NCBI GenBank assembly: GCA_044356305.1
Contig: JBIKWM010000004.1
Span: 62,001 to 126,000, forward strand
Length of the DNA stretch: 64,000 bases
Direction: 5' to 3'
DNA from: JBIKWM01 sp044356305
GTDB lineage: Bacteria; Bacteroidota; Bacteroidia; UBA10329
Part shown: positions 18,689-27,234 of the stretch, piece by piece
Numbering within the stretch: position 1 is the first letter of the stretch
Layout of the letters: each line of letters begins with the position of its first letter
Made by a program: the position numbers and the translations under genes
The notes under the pieces: model-generated
The model's database searches: none
Told to the model about the DNA's origin: nothing
The model's input: the letters and a program-made list of their open reading frames with translations, nothing else

Positions 18689-19252
18689 ATGGCGCGTGTT
18701 GCCATCTTTGCATCGGGCGAGGGTACCAATGCCGAGGCAATCATCAGGCACCTTCAAAAAGAAGGCGTGCACTCGGTGACTCTGCTGCTCACAAACAGGC
18801 CGGACGCAGGTGTGATAAAACGTGCTGAGGCATTGGGCGTGCCGGTGACGGTATTTGACCGCAACGAACTGACCGACCCGAAGAAAGTGCTACAGACGTT
18901 GATGGATGCCGGGGTGAATCTGGTGGTACTGGCCGGGTTCCTGTGGCTCATGCCGCTCCATCTGGTCCAGGCCTTTGATGGGGCCATGCTGAACATACAT
19001 CCTGCCCTGCTGCCCAGGTTCGGAGGCAAAGGCATGTACGGCATGCATGTGCACAGGGCCGTGAAGGATACAGGCGAGACTGAGACCGGCATCAGCATAC
19101 ACCTTGTGAGTGCCGAATACGACCGCGGGCGCATCATCTTTCAGGCCCGCTGCCCCGTAGCGGCAACGGATACACCAGAGGACATTGGCAGTAAGGTGCG
19201 GGCGCTTGAACTGTGCCATTACCCCATGGTCATATCTCAGTTTCTTGGGTGA
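18689..19252 (+). CDS. purN: Phosphoribosylglycinamide formyltransferase
   Basis: The 187-residue enzyme transfers a formyl group from 10-formyl-THF to GAR in purine synthesis. It begins MARVAIFASGEGTNAEAII and has the catalytic set: Asn and His in MLNIHPALLPRFGG, His in MHVHRAVKDTGETETGIS and Asp in SAEYDRGRIIFQ. Length is normal for PurN. It sits directly behind the HMA-domain gene, an unusual partner. Confidence 0.93.
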   Translation: MARVAIFASGEGTNAEAIIRHLQKEGVHSVTLLLTNRPDAGVIKRAEALGVPVTVFDRNELTDPKKVLQTLMDAGVNLVVLAGFLWLMPLHLVQAFDGAMLNIHPALLPRFGGKGMYGMHVHRAVKDTGETETGISIHLVSAEYDRGRIIFQARCPVAATDTPEDIGSKVRALELCHYPMVISQFLG

Positions 19253-19313
19253 ATGATGGAACGGCAAAGACCGACCTTTTAAGCGTTGATGGAATAAAGA
19301 CCAGATCAGTTTG

Positions 19314-21056
19314 ATGGAGAATGCACGCACCCTGCCGCAGGGCGACTACGATGTGGCTGTGATAGGGGCTGGAATAGGTGGTCTTACCTCAGCGGCACTG
19401 CTCTGCCTCAGCGGCCTCAAAGTGTGCGTACTCGAGTCGGATGCGCGGCCGGGCGGCTATCTGGCAGGATTCCGCAGAAAGGATTTCCGCTTCGACTCGT
19501 CTATCCATTGGCTCAACCAATTGGGGCCCAATGGCATGGTGACGCGCGTATTCGACCTGATAGGCGAGGATCACCCGCGGCCACGCACCCAGCAACTGAT
19601 AAAAAGGTACAAAGGCGATTCGTTCGACTACCTCCTCACTGACCGCCCCGATGACCTGAAGCAGCAGTTCATCCGCGACTTCCCACACGATAAAGAGGGT
19701 ATTGAGCGGTTCTTCAGGGCCGCCTACAAGCTGGGGAAATCATTTGAGGGATTGGGCTCATTCTTCCGAAGTGAAGAGAGCATGTCGGCCTTTGAGCGGG
19801 TTATTCAATTGAGCAAGAAACTCCGTTTCGCCCTTCCGTTCATACCGTACATCAGCTACAACGGTGAGGAAGGTGTGGAGCGCGGCCTCAAGAAGTTCTT
19901 CACCGACCCGAAGCTCCGCAGGGTGTTCGCATCCGAGATGGATATCCTGGCCTGCCTCGTCCCCATCGGCTGGGCCTATTTCAAAGATTATCAATGTCCG
20001 CCCGAAGGAGGCAGCCAGGTGATGCCCGAATGGCTGACCCACGTGGTGCGGTCTACCGGTGGCGAGGTGCATTTCAAATGCCGTGTCACGCGTGTGGATG
20101 TGAGCAACGGCTCTGTCAGCGGTGTCACGTTCGAGCACCGTGGAAACACACTCACCATCAACTGCCGACAGGTGGTGGCAGCCTGCGATGTTGAGATGCT
20201 CTACGAGCGCCTCCTTCCGGCCGGAACGGTGCCCGCCAAAATGTTGAATGCCCTGAAAGGTGCGAAACTGTACCCATCATCGCTCACCGTCTCCCTGGCA
20301 CTCGATGTGCCGGTGTCGCACTTCGGTTTCGGTGAGGAGATGGTTTATGTGAGCAGCGATGCGGTGCCCCGCTCGCAACAGAACAGCGGTGACCCTGGCC
20401 TGAGCGGCATCACCATATTGGCGCCCTCCTTCCGCGACCCCAGCATGGCACCCGATGGCATGGGCACACTCACGCTGTATATCCCAGCCGAGATGGGCCA
20501 CCACCGCAATTGGGCCACCGATGCCGATGCCGATGGCAATCCTGTGAGGAATGAGGCATACGAGGCCCTTAAAATGCAGTGCGCCCAGACACTTATAAAG
20601 CGGGTTGAAGCGGTCTTGGCACCCGGACTCTCTGACCATATCGTGTACATCGATGTGGCCACGCCCATCACCCACTGGCGCTACACCGGCAACCGGGGCG
20701 GCACCATGATGGGTGCACGGCCCGGCCGCGAGAACATGCAGGCCAAGGTGGCCCATTACCGCACCCCTGTCAAAGGTCTCGTATTGGGTGGTCACTGGGC
20801 CGAACTGGGCGGAGGCGTACCCATTGCAGTAAAGGCAGGGGCCAATGCTGCCCTGCTCCTTTTGCAGGACCGGAAAATGCCCGCGGCCAAGGCCCTTGCC
20901 CGCTATATGGACGGAAAGGCCTCCGTGGCAGAGACGCGCAAAATGGGCCTTATGCGATCATACGCTGCCGATTGGATACAGAGCCCTACCCCGGCCGATG
21001 CGGCACGCATACGCAAGGCCACCACAGACCGTATAGCGACCGAAGGCGGTTCATAG
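19314..21056 (+). CDS. CrtI/retinol-saturase-like FAD-dependent oxidoreductase
   Basis: The 580-residue protein has the dinucleotide-binding motif VAVIGAGIGGLTSAALL (about 15-31), the FAD contact ESDARPGGYLAGF, and a C-terminal GLVLGGHWAELGGGVPIAVKAG typical of phytoene-desaturase/carotenoid-isomerase-like amine oxidase folds. It probably oxidises or isomerises a polyene or lipid. No carotenoid genes are adjacent, so the substrate is open. A TTG one codon upstream of the chosen ATG is also possible. Confidence 0.82.
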   Translation: MENARTLPQGDYDVAVIGAGIGGLTSAALLCLSGLKVCVLESDARPGGYLAGFRRKDFRFDSSIHWLNQLGPNGMVTRVFDLIGEDHPRPRTQQLIKRYKGDSFDYLLTDRPDDLKQQFIRDFPHDKEGIERFFRAAYKLGKSFEGLGSFFRSEESMSAFERVIQLSKKLRFALPFIPYISYNGEEGVERGLKKFFTDPKLRRVFASEMDILACLVPIGWAYFKDYQCPPEGGSQVMPEWLTHVVRSTGGEVHFKCRVTRVDVSNGSVSGVTFEHRGNTLTINCRQVVAACDVEMLYERLLPAGTVPAKMLNALKGAKLYPSSLTVSLALDVPVSHFGFGEEMVYVSSDAVPRSQQNSGDPGLSGITILAPSFRDPSMAPDGMGTLTLYIPAEMGHHRNWATDADADGNPVRNEAYEALKMQCAQTLIKRVEAVLAPGLSDHIVYIDVATPITHWRYTGNRGGTMMGARPGRENMQAKVAHYRTPVKGLVLGGHWAELGGGVPIAVKAGANAALLLLQDRKMPAAKALARYMDGKASVAETRKMGLMRSYAADWIQSPTPADAARIRKATTDRIATEGGS

Positions 21057-21587
21057 CCCCGCAAATCGGGCTTTTCCGTTCAGGAAACTCACCGCTATCT
21101 TTTCTGAATCCAGCTTCAGACGCTGCAACTGCCTGCGGTTAGCGGCCCGAGTGCTCTGATCCAGCCGCACCACAACTTGTGGCGGCCCATCCTTAGGTTG
21201 GGTGACGCTGAAGCCTATGGGAGCATAGCCCGAGAACAGTGTGTCGATGGGCACCAGCACCGGTGCATCGGTCTGGATGAAGGGGAAATCAAGAGGACTG
21301 TTGTCTGAACTCAAAGTGACATGCAGATAATAATAAAGGTGCGCCCCTCCCGTGCCGATGAAGCAGATGCGGTCAGGCACGCCATCGGCATCCAGGTCCC
21401 AGTTGCCCGAATAGTCATGGGTCTGTGTGTCGTTGACATACACATAGCTCAAAGCAGGGAAGGTGCCCTTGTAATGTGCGGCCAACGAATTGGACACCGT
21501 CTCAGGTTCCTGAGCATAAGCAGGTGGCGCCATGTGCATGAGCAGCATGGCCATGACCGAAGCCGTTACCTTCAGAAAAGGCCCCAT
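21051..21587 (-). CDS. Secreted hypothetical protein
   Basis: The 178-residue product has a signal peptide (about 1-25, ending AYAQE) followed by a domain with YSGNWDLDADGVPDRICFIGTG. This DxDxDGxxD-like stretch resembles an FG-GAP/calcium-binding loop. I do not recognise the family. Its start overlaps the 3' end of the cupin gene by 16 bp, indicating co-transcription. It converges with and overlaps the oxidoreductase gene by 6 bp. Confidence 0.65.
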   Translation of the reverse strand: MGPFLKVTASVMAMLLMHMAPPAYAQEPETVSNSLAAHYKGTFPALSYVYVNDTQTHDYSGNWDLDADGVPDRICFIGTGGAHLYYYLHVTLSSDNSPLDFPFIQTDAPVLVPIDTLFSGYAPIGFSVTQPKDGPPQVVVRLDQSTRAANRRQLQRLKLDSEKIAVSFLNGKARFAGL

Positions 21588-22042
21588 TGTACACTCGTTG
21601 GATAGAGCGCCATGATGGCATCGCGGTCGGCAAATTCAAGATCATCGAATTCAAAACCCGGTGCCACGGTACATCCTGACAGGACGAACTCCGCATCGGG
21701 GGCCGGAGCAGCCCCGAACCAATGCCCGGCCGGAATGCACACCTGCAAGCGTTCACCACGGGCCACATCGGTGCCCAGTCGGTGCAAGGTGTATGCCCCA
21801 TCTGGGCTCAGGTCGTGTATGTGCAGGGTGCCCCCTGCGTAGTGGTGCCACAGTTCATCGCTCTTGATGCGGTGCAGCCTCGACACCTGCCCTTGGGCCA
21901 ACAAAAAATAAATGGCGGTTGACGCACTCCGTGGGCCGTGCGGTGTGAGCACCTGCTGCGTGGCGCGGTACGCTTCGCGGTAGTGGCCGCCCTCGGGGTG
22001 TGGCAGCAAGCCCAATTCGGCTATCAGTCTTTCGGCACCCAT
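21572..22042 (-). CDS. DUF985 cupin family protein
   Basis: The 156-residue protein starts MGAERLIAELGLLPHPEGG and continues HYREAY, then IYFLLAQGQVSRLHRIKSDELWHHYAGG and CTVAPGFEFDDLEFAD, the DUF985 (YML079-like) cupin pattern with His/Glu metal ligands. The function of the family is unsettled. The first 19 codons and the promoter (GACATTTG, about 17 nt upstream) lie inside a 97-bp sequence that is repeated at 24572-24668. Confidence 0.88.
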   Translation of the reverse strand: MGAERLIAELGLLPHPEGGHYREAYRATQQVLTPHGPRSASTAIYFLLAQGQVSRLHRIKSDELWHHYAGGTLHIHDLSPDGAYTLHRLGTDVARGERLQVCIPAGHWFGAAPAPDAEFVLSGCTVAPGFEFDDLEFADRDAIMALYPTSVQWGLF

Positions 22043-22083
22043 CTCATTTTATCTGCGCAAATGTCCGATCAATAGACACATGT
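21987..22083. repeat. 97-bp direct repeat, copy 1 (cupin 5' end and promoter)
   Basis: This segment matches 24572-24668 with a single mismatch (22009 A versus 24594 G), an offset of exactly 2585 bp. It covers the first 18-19 codons of the cupin gene, its promoter and the sequence up to ACACATGT. The flanking sequence differs at once on both sides. Confidence 0.95.
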
Positions 22084-22206
22084 TACCGGAGTTCAGCTCA
22101 AGCAGCTTCACAGCTTGTTGGTGAACTTATCCTCCATTTTCACACTGTCCGCTTTTTGGGGAAGCTTACAAAGGCTTTTGACAGGCCAAGGTAGTGAGCG
22201 GTTTGG

Positions 22207-22779
22207 CTATATTGCGAAGTCACAGACTTCGCGTGTCATGTTCCGCACGAGTGATCCTACGGAACACTCGTGCGAGCGGGGGGCTACTATCTGCATTCCA
22301 TCCCCCTTTATGTCAAGGCCTTCATGGAGATATCTCACATCAGGTGTGTTCAAAGGACTGATAACTTGATTAAATCCGTGAAAAATGTCCCCAGTTACTG
22401 GGAGCATCTGTTTAAAAGAACTCTTCTTGACAGTGAAATACGAGGCTGCCCCATAATTGTACCTCACTTTGATGTCGTATAAGGTAGTTGTCACAAACTC
22501 AGCTATAGGGAATGTGTACTCTACTACAGAAAGCGTGTTTTGGACCAGAATAGGCGAGGAGTATTCATTCTCATTTTGATAACTCGCCTTGTATGAAACT
22601 TCGAATATGTCTACATACTCGGTGTTGGATCCATCAATTTCAACTCTAAGACCAATCCCTTGGATCGGAAATACGCGGAATGTTGGGTTTGTTTGACTAT
22701 AAACCGATTTGTTCAAAGAACTGATCAGTATTGATAGGATGATAAAGACACACCTTGTGCCATTTGTAAGCAATTTCAT
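22207..22779 (-). pseudogene. Truncated M23-peptidase-like secreted protein
   Basis: The 190-residue open frame has a signal peptide (about 1-29), a beta-rich middle region and then YLHEGLDIKGDGMQIVAPRS, the first metal-site motif of M23 (LytM) peptidases (His152, Asp156). The catalytic domain stops there: the last 20 or so residues come from a REP-like palindrome (22214-22273) and the second HxH motif is missing. It overlaps the upstream gene by an ATGA. It cannot be an active M23 enzyme. Confidence 0.6.
22214..22273. repeat. REP-like pair of inverted repeats
   Basis: Two perfect inverted repeats lie in tandem: GCGAAGTC-ACA-GACTTCGC (22214-22232) and GCACGAGTG-11-CACTCGTGC (22245-22273). 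Their size and spacing resemble REP/BIME elements. They interrupt the M23-like frame. Confidence 0.75.
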
Positions 22780-23915
22780 GGCAGGATCCGTATTTTAAGA
22801 ACCTGACGACCATTGTAACATCTTATTTCATTCTTTACAACAATAGATGATTGTATAATAAAGAACTCACAACCGGGCGGGAGATCTTTGCTTTGAGTCC
22901 ATGATTTGCCCGTGCTAAGGTTCAGTCCTATAATATTGATAGTACCCGGATGCTCTCCGTTCATGGATGATATTACAATTTCGTTCAACTCTTGGATGAA
23001 ATGAGCATAACGGTAACCGCCATCACTATAAATTTTATTTGCCTCAGGGCACCTTCCATTTGCAAGAGCATCCAATTTATTGTCTTTCAAATTCATCAAT
23101 TCCCATTGCCCTTTCCTTAAGTCAATGCGAAACAATTTGTCATCATCCACATGTAACTTGAGCCCAATTTTCGAGTTATCTAATTCGAATAACTGATCAT
23201 GTAAATTATTATATACATATTGTTTACCTGAATCAATACCATTAGATCCTGAGATCAAAACATAGTGTCCTCTTGGGGAAGCGTTGAGCCCTTTGTTCAG
23301 AAAGGATGGCATGGTAATTTCATTTTCTATCTTCCCAGTTGAATTTAATACCATTAATTTCATGCCATTTGACTTTTGATCACTGGCGAAAAAAATGAGC
23401 ATACCATCTTCAGTAGATGCCGGTCTGGGTGGAAGAGGGAGCAATGGAGCAATAGATTTATACACATCGAATTTATGTTCGCCTGTTATTGTGAAATAGT
23501 TGATAGAGGCTGATCGAGAACTTGCACTGTGTATTATGACATGTTTGTTGTCCTTTGATAAAATGACTGTTCCTCCTGGCGAGGCTTCAAATTCGCTGCC
23601 ATTGATGCTAACTATTACCTTGCTTGTTCCATTATCTATATCATTAACGTAAACGTATTGCCCAATGATATCCCCATTGTCATTCCGGATGGGCCTGCCG
23701 TTCGTAGTTGTATCTGTTTCGTATTCGATACTGATCCGATCAATAATTTGATTGCCATTATTGGTTGAATCATTAGGGCTCGTTGGCGGTGCAAAACTAT
23801 CCTTTATATCATTCTTCAGCGACTCCTCGGACGTAGATTCCCGACTATCACTCTGTGCCATAGCAATGGATGTTAATCCTACCGTGGCATATAATATTGT
23901 CAATGTTCTTCTCAT
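22776..23915 (-). CDS. Secreted beta-propeller-like hypothetical protein in the AT-rich insert
   Basis: The 379-residue product has a signal peptide (about 1-20, ending SIAMAQ), a Ser/Asp/Asn-rich stretch and a repeated pattern such as GGTVILSKDNKHVIIHS and GLNASPRGHYVLISG that suggests WD/YVTN-type propeller blades. I do not recognise a family. Codon use is AT-rich, unlike the rest of the window. It starts 13 nt after the propeller fragment and overlaps the M23-like frame by 4 bp, so the three look like a piece of one foreign operon. Confidence 0.6.
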   Translation of the reverse strand: MRRTLTILYATVGLTSIAMAQSDSRESTSEESLKNDIKDSFAPPTSPNDSTNNGNQIIDRISIEYETDTTTNGRPIRNDNGDIIGQYVYVNDIDNGTSKVIVSINGSEFEASPGGTVILSKDNKHVIIHSASSRSASINYFTITGEHKFDVYKSIAPLLPLPPRPASTEDGMLIFFASDQKSNGMKLMVLNSTGKIENEITMPSFLNKGLNASPRGHYVLISGSNGIDSGKQYVYNNLHDQLFELDNSKIGLKLHVDDDKLFRIDLRKGQWELMNLKDNKLDALANGRCPEANKIYSDGGYRYAHFIQELNEIVISSMNGEHPGTINIIGLNLSTGKSWTQSKDLPPGCEFFIIQSSIVVKNEIRCYNGRQVLKIRILP

Positions 23916-23928
23916 ACTTTTTCCATTT

Positions 23929-24474
23929 CTAAAACCTCACCCCCTCCCCATTATACACCACCACACCCTTGTTCGTAGCCACCCACGCATTGTTGTTGCG
24001 GTCAAAGGCCAGGTCATAGATCCAGATGTTTCCGTCCATGGTCTCGGTCAGGTCAAATTCCTCAGCGGCCACCCCACCACTTACGCGGTATAGCAGAGGC
24101 TCGTACATGTTCCAATGGCCATCCACAAATAGCCACATGCGCCCTTCGTTATCGGTCTGAAGGTTGGTCTCTTTGTACCCCGTAGGCAAGGCCTCGGCCA
24201 CAAGCCGGCCATTGGTTATCCGGTGCATATAGGTCCAACCATAGCTATAGAAATAGCTGTTGCCAGCACGGTCGGTAGCGGCACCCCCCTTCGCTCGCGT
24301 CTCGCGAGTGAGAATGCCTCTGCCTTTGGCATCCTCCCCGCCCGCGCCAAGCTGGCGGGAGTGCTGGCGCGCAGGGTCTTCCCTCGTGCCTGTTATTCGG
24401 TGGGTGCCTGTCCTGAGCCTTGTCGAAGGGCCAGCCCACCAGTAGCCATGGTTCTCATGTTCATTTCGCATCAT
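23929..24474 (-). pseudogene. Two-component-regulator-type propeller protein, 5'-truncated
   Basis: Residues from about 66 on (ATDRAGNSYFYSYGW to the end, with DGNIWIYDLAFDRNNNAWVATNKGVVVYNG) read as two or three propeller blades of the ligand-sensing type found in hybrid two-component regulators and secreted relatives. The first 62 or so residues are low-complexity translation of REP-like sequence (24294-24430), so the real 5' end is gone. Confidence 0.6.
24294..24430. repeat. Cluster of REP-like repeat fragments
   Basis: It holds CTCGCG-TCT-CGCGAG (24294-24308), a GC-rich interlaced palindrome around GCCAAGCTGGCGGG, and CTGAGCCTTGTCGAAGGG (ending at 24430). The last resembles a repeated intergenic sequence seen in many bacterial genomes. 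The cluster replaces the 5' end of the propeller gene. Confidence 0.6.
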
Positions 24475-24492
24475 TGGGTTGCGTTCGGGCTT

Positions 24493-24627
24493 TCAGTCCT
24501 TCACAATATCAAAGATGGGCAATTTCCGCCTCGCCAAAACCTTATTGCCAGCATCTTTTTCCACGACCATTCCGCCCTCGGGGTGTGGCAGCAGGCCCAA
24601 TTCGGCTATCAGTCTTTCGGCACCCAT
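24493..24627 (-). pseudogene. Chimeric ORF: cupin N-terminus fused to a foreign C-terminal tail
   Basis: Translation from the ATG at 24627 gives the first 19 residues of the cupin (MGAERLIAELGLLPHPEGG) and then MVVEKDAGNKVLARRKLPIF and IVKD before a stop, 44 residues in all. The junction is at the left end of repeat copy 2. The tail looks like the C-terminus of an unidentified protein. The duplicated cupin promoter would transcribe it. Confidence 0.5.
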
Positions 24628-24668
24628 CTCATTTTATCTGCGCAAATGTCCGATCAATAGACACATGT
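24572..24668. repeat. 97-bp direct repeat, copy 2
   Basis: This is the second copy of 21987-22083, with one mismatch. It lies just upstream of the LysE-type gene, so in an uninterrupted ancestor the cupin and LysE genes would have been divergent neighbours sharing this segment. Confidence 0.95.
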
Positions 24669-24693
24669 CAACGCATGAATGCGTCCGGCCCGA

Positions 24694-24701
24694 TTCCTTT
24701 G
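24694..24701 (+). promoter_or_regulatory. Leaderless -7 promoter element of the LysE-type gene
   Basis: TTCCTTTG is followed by CAGC and the ATG at 24706. The 4-nt spacing decides the start: an in-frame ATG at 24679 would lie upstream of the transcript. Confidence 0.5.
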
Positions 24702-24705
24702 CAGC

Positions 24706-25332
24706 ATGCTGAGTGCGCTCCTGGGCTTTGTGCTCGGATTCATCGGGTCGGTGCCGTTGGCTGGGCCCATCGCCTTCATGGTGCTTCGCAAAGGCATGTT
24801 GGGCCAGTTCAGGGCCGCAAGGGCTGTGGCATTGGGCGGCACCCTGGCCGAGGGCATCTATTGCCTGCTGGCAGTGCTGGGCATGGAGCGTCTGCTACTC
24901 GCCTACCCGGTACTCGATGTGTTCACACGCTGGGTGGGTGCATTGGTGCTCATGGGGCTGGGCCTTGTGTTCATCATCACCCGAAAAGAAATAGAGCATG
25001 ATATGGTAAAGGTGAGTGACAACAGCGCTTTCGGAGGCCCGTTCCTGGCCGGTTTTGCGGTATCGGCACTCAACCCCACCCTGCTGCTCACATGGAGCGG
25101 GGCCGTGGCAGCTGTGCATGCCGTGGCTGGCACCATGGCCGGATGGCACCGATGGCTGTTCCCTGTGGCCGTGAGTGCAGGCGTTTACCTATGGTTTGTG
25201 CTGATGTTGGCCGCCATGCGACATTGGCACGGCCGGTTCGGGGCCCGTACCATGCGCCAGTTCATGAGGCTGTGCGGCTGGCTGCTGCTGGCGGCCGGGG
25301 CGGTGCTGCTGGTCAGGCAGTGGCTGGCGTAG
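24706..25332 (+). CDS. LysE family translocator
   Basis: The 208-residue protein has about six membrane helices and the LysE/RhtB pattern: GFVLGFIGSVPLAGPIAFMVLRKGM near the N-terminus and GFAVSALNPTLLLTWSGAVAA in the middle. It should export amino acids or related small solutes. I chose the ATG at 24706 because the promoter element lies between it and the upstream ATG at 24679. It overlaps the convergent M61 gene by 20 bp. Confidence 0.8.
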   Translation: MLSALLGFVLGFIGSVPLAGPIAFMVLRKGMLGQFRAARAVALGGTLAEGIYCLLAVLGMERLLLAYPVLDVFTRWVGALVLMGLGLVFIITRKEIEHDMVKVSDNSAFGGPFLAGFAVSALNPTLLLTWSGAVAAVHAVAGTMAGWHRWLFPVAVSAGVYLWFVLMLAAMRHWHGRFGARTMRQFMRLCGWLLLAAGAVLLVRQWLA

Positions 25333-27088
25333 CAGACTTACGGGCATAGGCGTGGTCGCGACCACCCCAGGCGCGGTAATTCTCCATCTGCTCGGGTGTG
25401 GCCTTGGGCTGGTGGTGCGGCCAATAAGTGAGGTAATACCGCTCGGTACCGGGCCTGAGCTGCACCTCGCGTGCCGCAGCGGCACTGCTTACTGTAAGGG
25501 TAACGGTCTCTTCCTGAAAATACTTGCACCACTCCTTCAGGTTGCCCGCTACGCGTATGCCGTTAATGGCCGAAATCTCATCGTCCACTTTCAGGCAGGC
25601 GCGGTCGGCAATACTGCCCGGGGCCACATCGGTGATCTTGGCAGCGCGGTTGTTGATGTACGACACCTTAAACCCGAACCGGTTCTCGAAATACATCCGG
25701 CTGCGGGTCTTGCGCATCTCCACACCCACGTAGGCCAGCAACTCGGTGAGCAGCGGCTCGATATCGGTAGTGCCATGGTAGTAGTCTTTCATCAGCCAGG
25801 TCATGTCCTCACCGGCCGCCTCGGTCAGCAGGCGCAGATAGTCGGCCTCGGTGTAGCCGCGTCCGGTGGCACCGTACTGCTCATACAGATTGCGCAATAC
25901 GGTGTCCATGCTGCGTGCATTGGCGGTGGCGCGCCTTATGTACAGGTCGGCCATAAGGGCTATGAGGGCGCCTTCGGTGTAAATGCTCACCTTGCGGTCG
26001 GGCACACCTTTCTCATAGCCATCGAGCCATGTGTCCCAACTGGCCTCGGCCACACTTTGGTTGAAGCGTCCGTAGTTATGGAAGTGCTTCATCATCAGGT
26101 CGTGCAGCGTACGGAAGAAATCGAAATCGGTGAAACAGCCGCCCCTGTAAAGCATCAGGTCGCCATAGTAGGTGGTCACCCCTTCGGCCACATAGCCCAA
26201 AGGCGAGTAGTTCTCCTTGCTGTAATCGTACGGCAGCATCTCCACGGGCCTGATGCTCTTGATATTCCAGGCATGGAAAAGCTCGTGGCTGCTAATCCCC
26301 AAAAGTTCGGGGTACATGGCCTCCTTAAGCAGGTCGTAGCTGGGGCCTAGGGTTATCACCGTGCTGTCCTGATGCTCAACACCGTGGTACGCTTTTTCGG
26401 TGCGAACATGTATCAGGAAGTGGTAGTGGGTAAATGGGAACGAACCGAACAGATTTAACTGCTGCCGGGTGAAACGCTCAAAATCGGCTTCGATGCGTGG
26501 CCAGTCGGGCTTGAACTCTCCCCTGAACCAGATATGGAACTGTGTGCCGCCCACGGTGTAGGTGTGGCATTGCAGCCTCAGCCCCGCTATCCAAGGGCTA
26601 TCGGCCAACCGGTGATAGCTCTCGGCCTGCATCACGAGGCCCTGCATGGGCAGTGCACAGGCCACCTGCCAGTTATCAGGTATATCCAGCTGCACGGTGC
26701 AGGACAGGTGCTCCATTCCCGGCATATAGAGGCAGCAGGTTATGGGGTTCACATACATCTGCTCGGCACTCAGGTAGGTACTGCCCGCGTTCAGTTCGGC
26801 AGCGTGGTAGTTCGTTCGCACTGCCACGGTGCCATGACCCATGGTCTGCACCTCCCACAGGTCCTTGGTCAGTTTGCGATGGGGCAGGATAGTTCCATCG
26901 GGGGCAAGGGCCTGCCACTTCTGAATGTTCTTGGCAAAATTCTGCAGCACGTACCTGCCGGGGCGCCAGGCAGGCAGTTGCAGATGCAGCACAGGCCCTT
27001 TGATGCCTGTCACTGTGGTCTCTATATCAAGGTAATGCGTGTGTGCCGCGCTATAAGTAAAGCGGTAACTGATGCCCATCCCGTCCAT
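25313..27088 (-). CDS. M61 family metallopeptidase with PDZ domain
   Basis: The 591-residue protein has the zinc motif SSHELFHAWNIKSIRP (HExxH) and a downstream YVAEGVTTYYGDL glutamate ligand, the signature of M61 glycyl-aminopeptidase-like enzymes. An N-terminal beta domain precedes the catalytic domain, and a C-terminal PDZ domain (about 480-560, DVAPGSIADRACLKVDDEI) follows. No signal peptide is evident. The ATG at 27088 lies 4 nt after a TACCTTCG promoter element. Confidence 0.9.
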   Translation of the reverse strand: MDGMGISYRFTYSAAHTHYLDIETTVTGIKGPVLHLQLPAWRPGRYVLQNFAKNIQKWQALAPDGTILPHRKLTKDLWEVQTMGHGTVAVRTNYHAAELNAGSTYLSAEQMYVNPITCCLYMPGMEHLSCTVQLDIPDNWQVACALPMQGLVMQAESYHRLADSPWIAGLRLQCHTYTVGGTQFHIWFRGEFKPDWPRIEADFERFTRQQLNLFGSFPFTHYHFLIHVRTEKAYHGVEHQDSTVITLGPSYDLLKEAMYPELLGISSHELFHAWNIKSIRPVEMLPYDYSKENYSPLGYVAEGVTTYYGDLMLYRGGCFTDFDFFRTLHDLMMKHFHNYGRFNQSVAEASWDTWLDGYEKGVPDRKVSIYTEGALIALMADLYIRRATANARSMDTVLRNLYEQYGATGRGYTEADYLRLLTEAAGEDMTWLMKDYYHGTTDIEPLLTELLAYVGVEMRKTRSRMYFENRFGFKVSYINNRAAKITDVAPGSIADRACLKVDDEISAINGIRVAGNLKEWCKYFQEETVTLTVSSAAAAREVQLRPGTERYYLTYWPHHQPKATPEQMENYRAWGGRDHAYARKSATPATA

Positions 27089-27092
27089 GCCG

Positions 27093-27100
27093 CGAAGGTA
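27093..27100 (-). promoter_or_regulatory. Leaderless -7 promoter element of the M61 peptidase gene
   Basis: The minus strand reads TACCTTCG, CGGC, ATG: a 4-nt spacing to the start codon. Confidence 0.6.
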
Positions 27101-27234
27101 GGCCCGTGATGATGGGCCAATGAGCAGTGTGTCTCTGAACCTTCAGGACGTGAAAGGTCGAAACCGACATGGTCAATCCGCTGTCCCGAACTGATAGGAC
27201 AGACGAAAGGAAGGCGCTATTTACAAATGAAAGA

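Larger units (their letters stand above)
22084..24571. mobile_element. Mosaic AT-rich insert bounded by the 97-bp direct repeat
   Basis: Between the two repeat copies lie about 2.5 kb: a fragment resembling the end of an insertion sequence (around 22138-22180, CTGTCCGCTTTTTGGGG), a truncated M23-like gene, an AT-rich secreted-protein gene, a propeller-protein fragment and two clusters of REP-like palindromes. Composition is clearly more AT-rich than neighbours by eye between about 22280 and 23930. No transposase or integrase is present. The arrangement suggests an inserted, decaying foreign fragment between the cupin and LysE genes. Confidence 0.6.

Noticed and set aside
22138..22180. Possible insertion-sequence end (CTGTCCGCTTTTTGGGG).
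   Set aside because: It resembles IS termini but no partner end or transposase could be found in the window, so I mention it only in the insert description.
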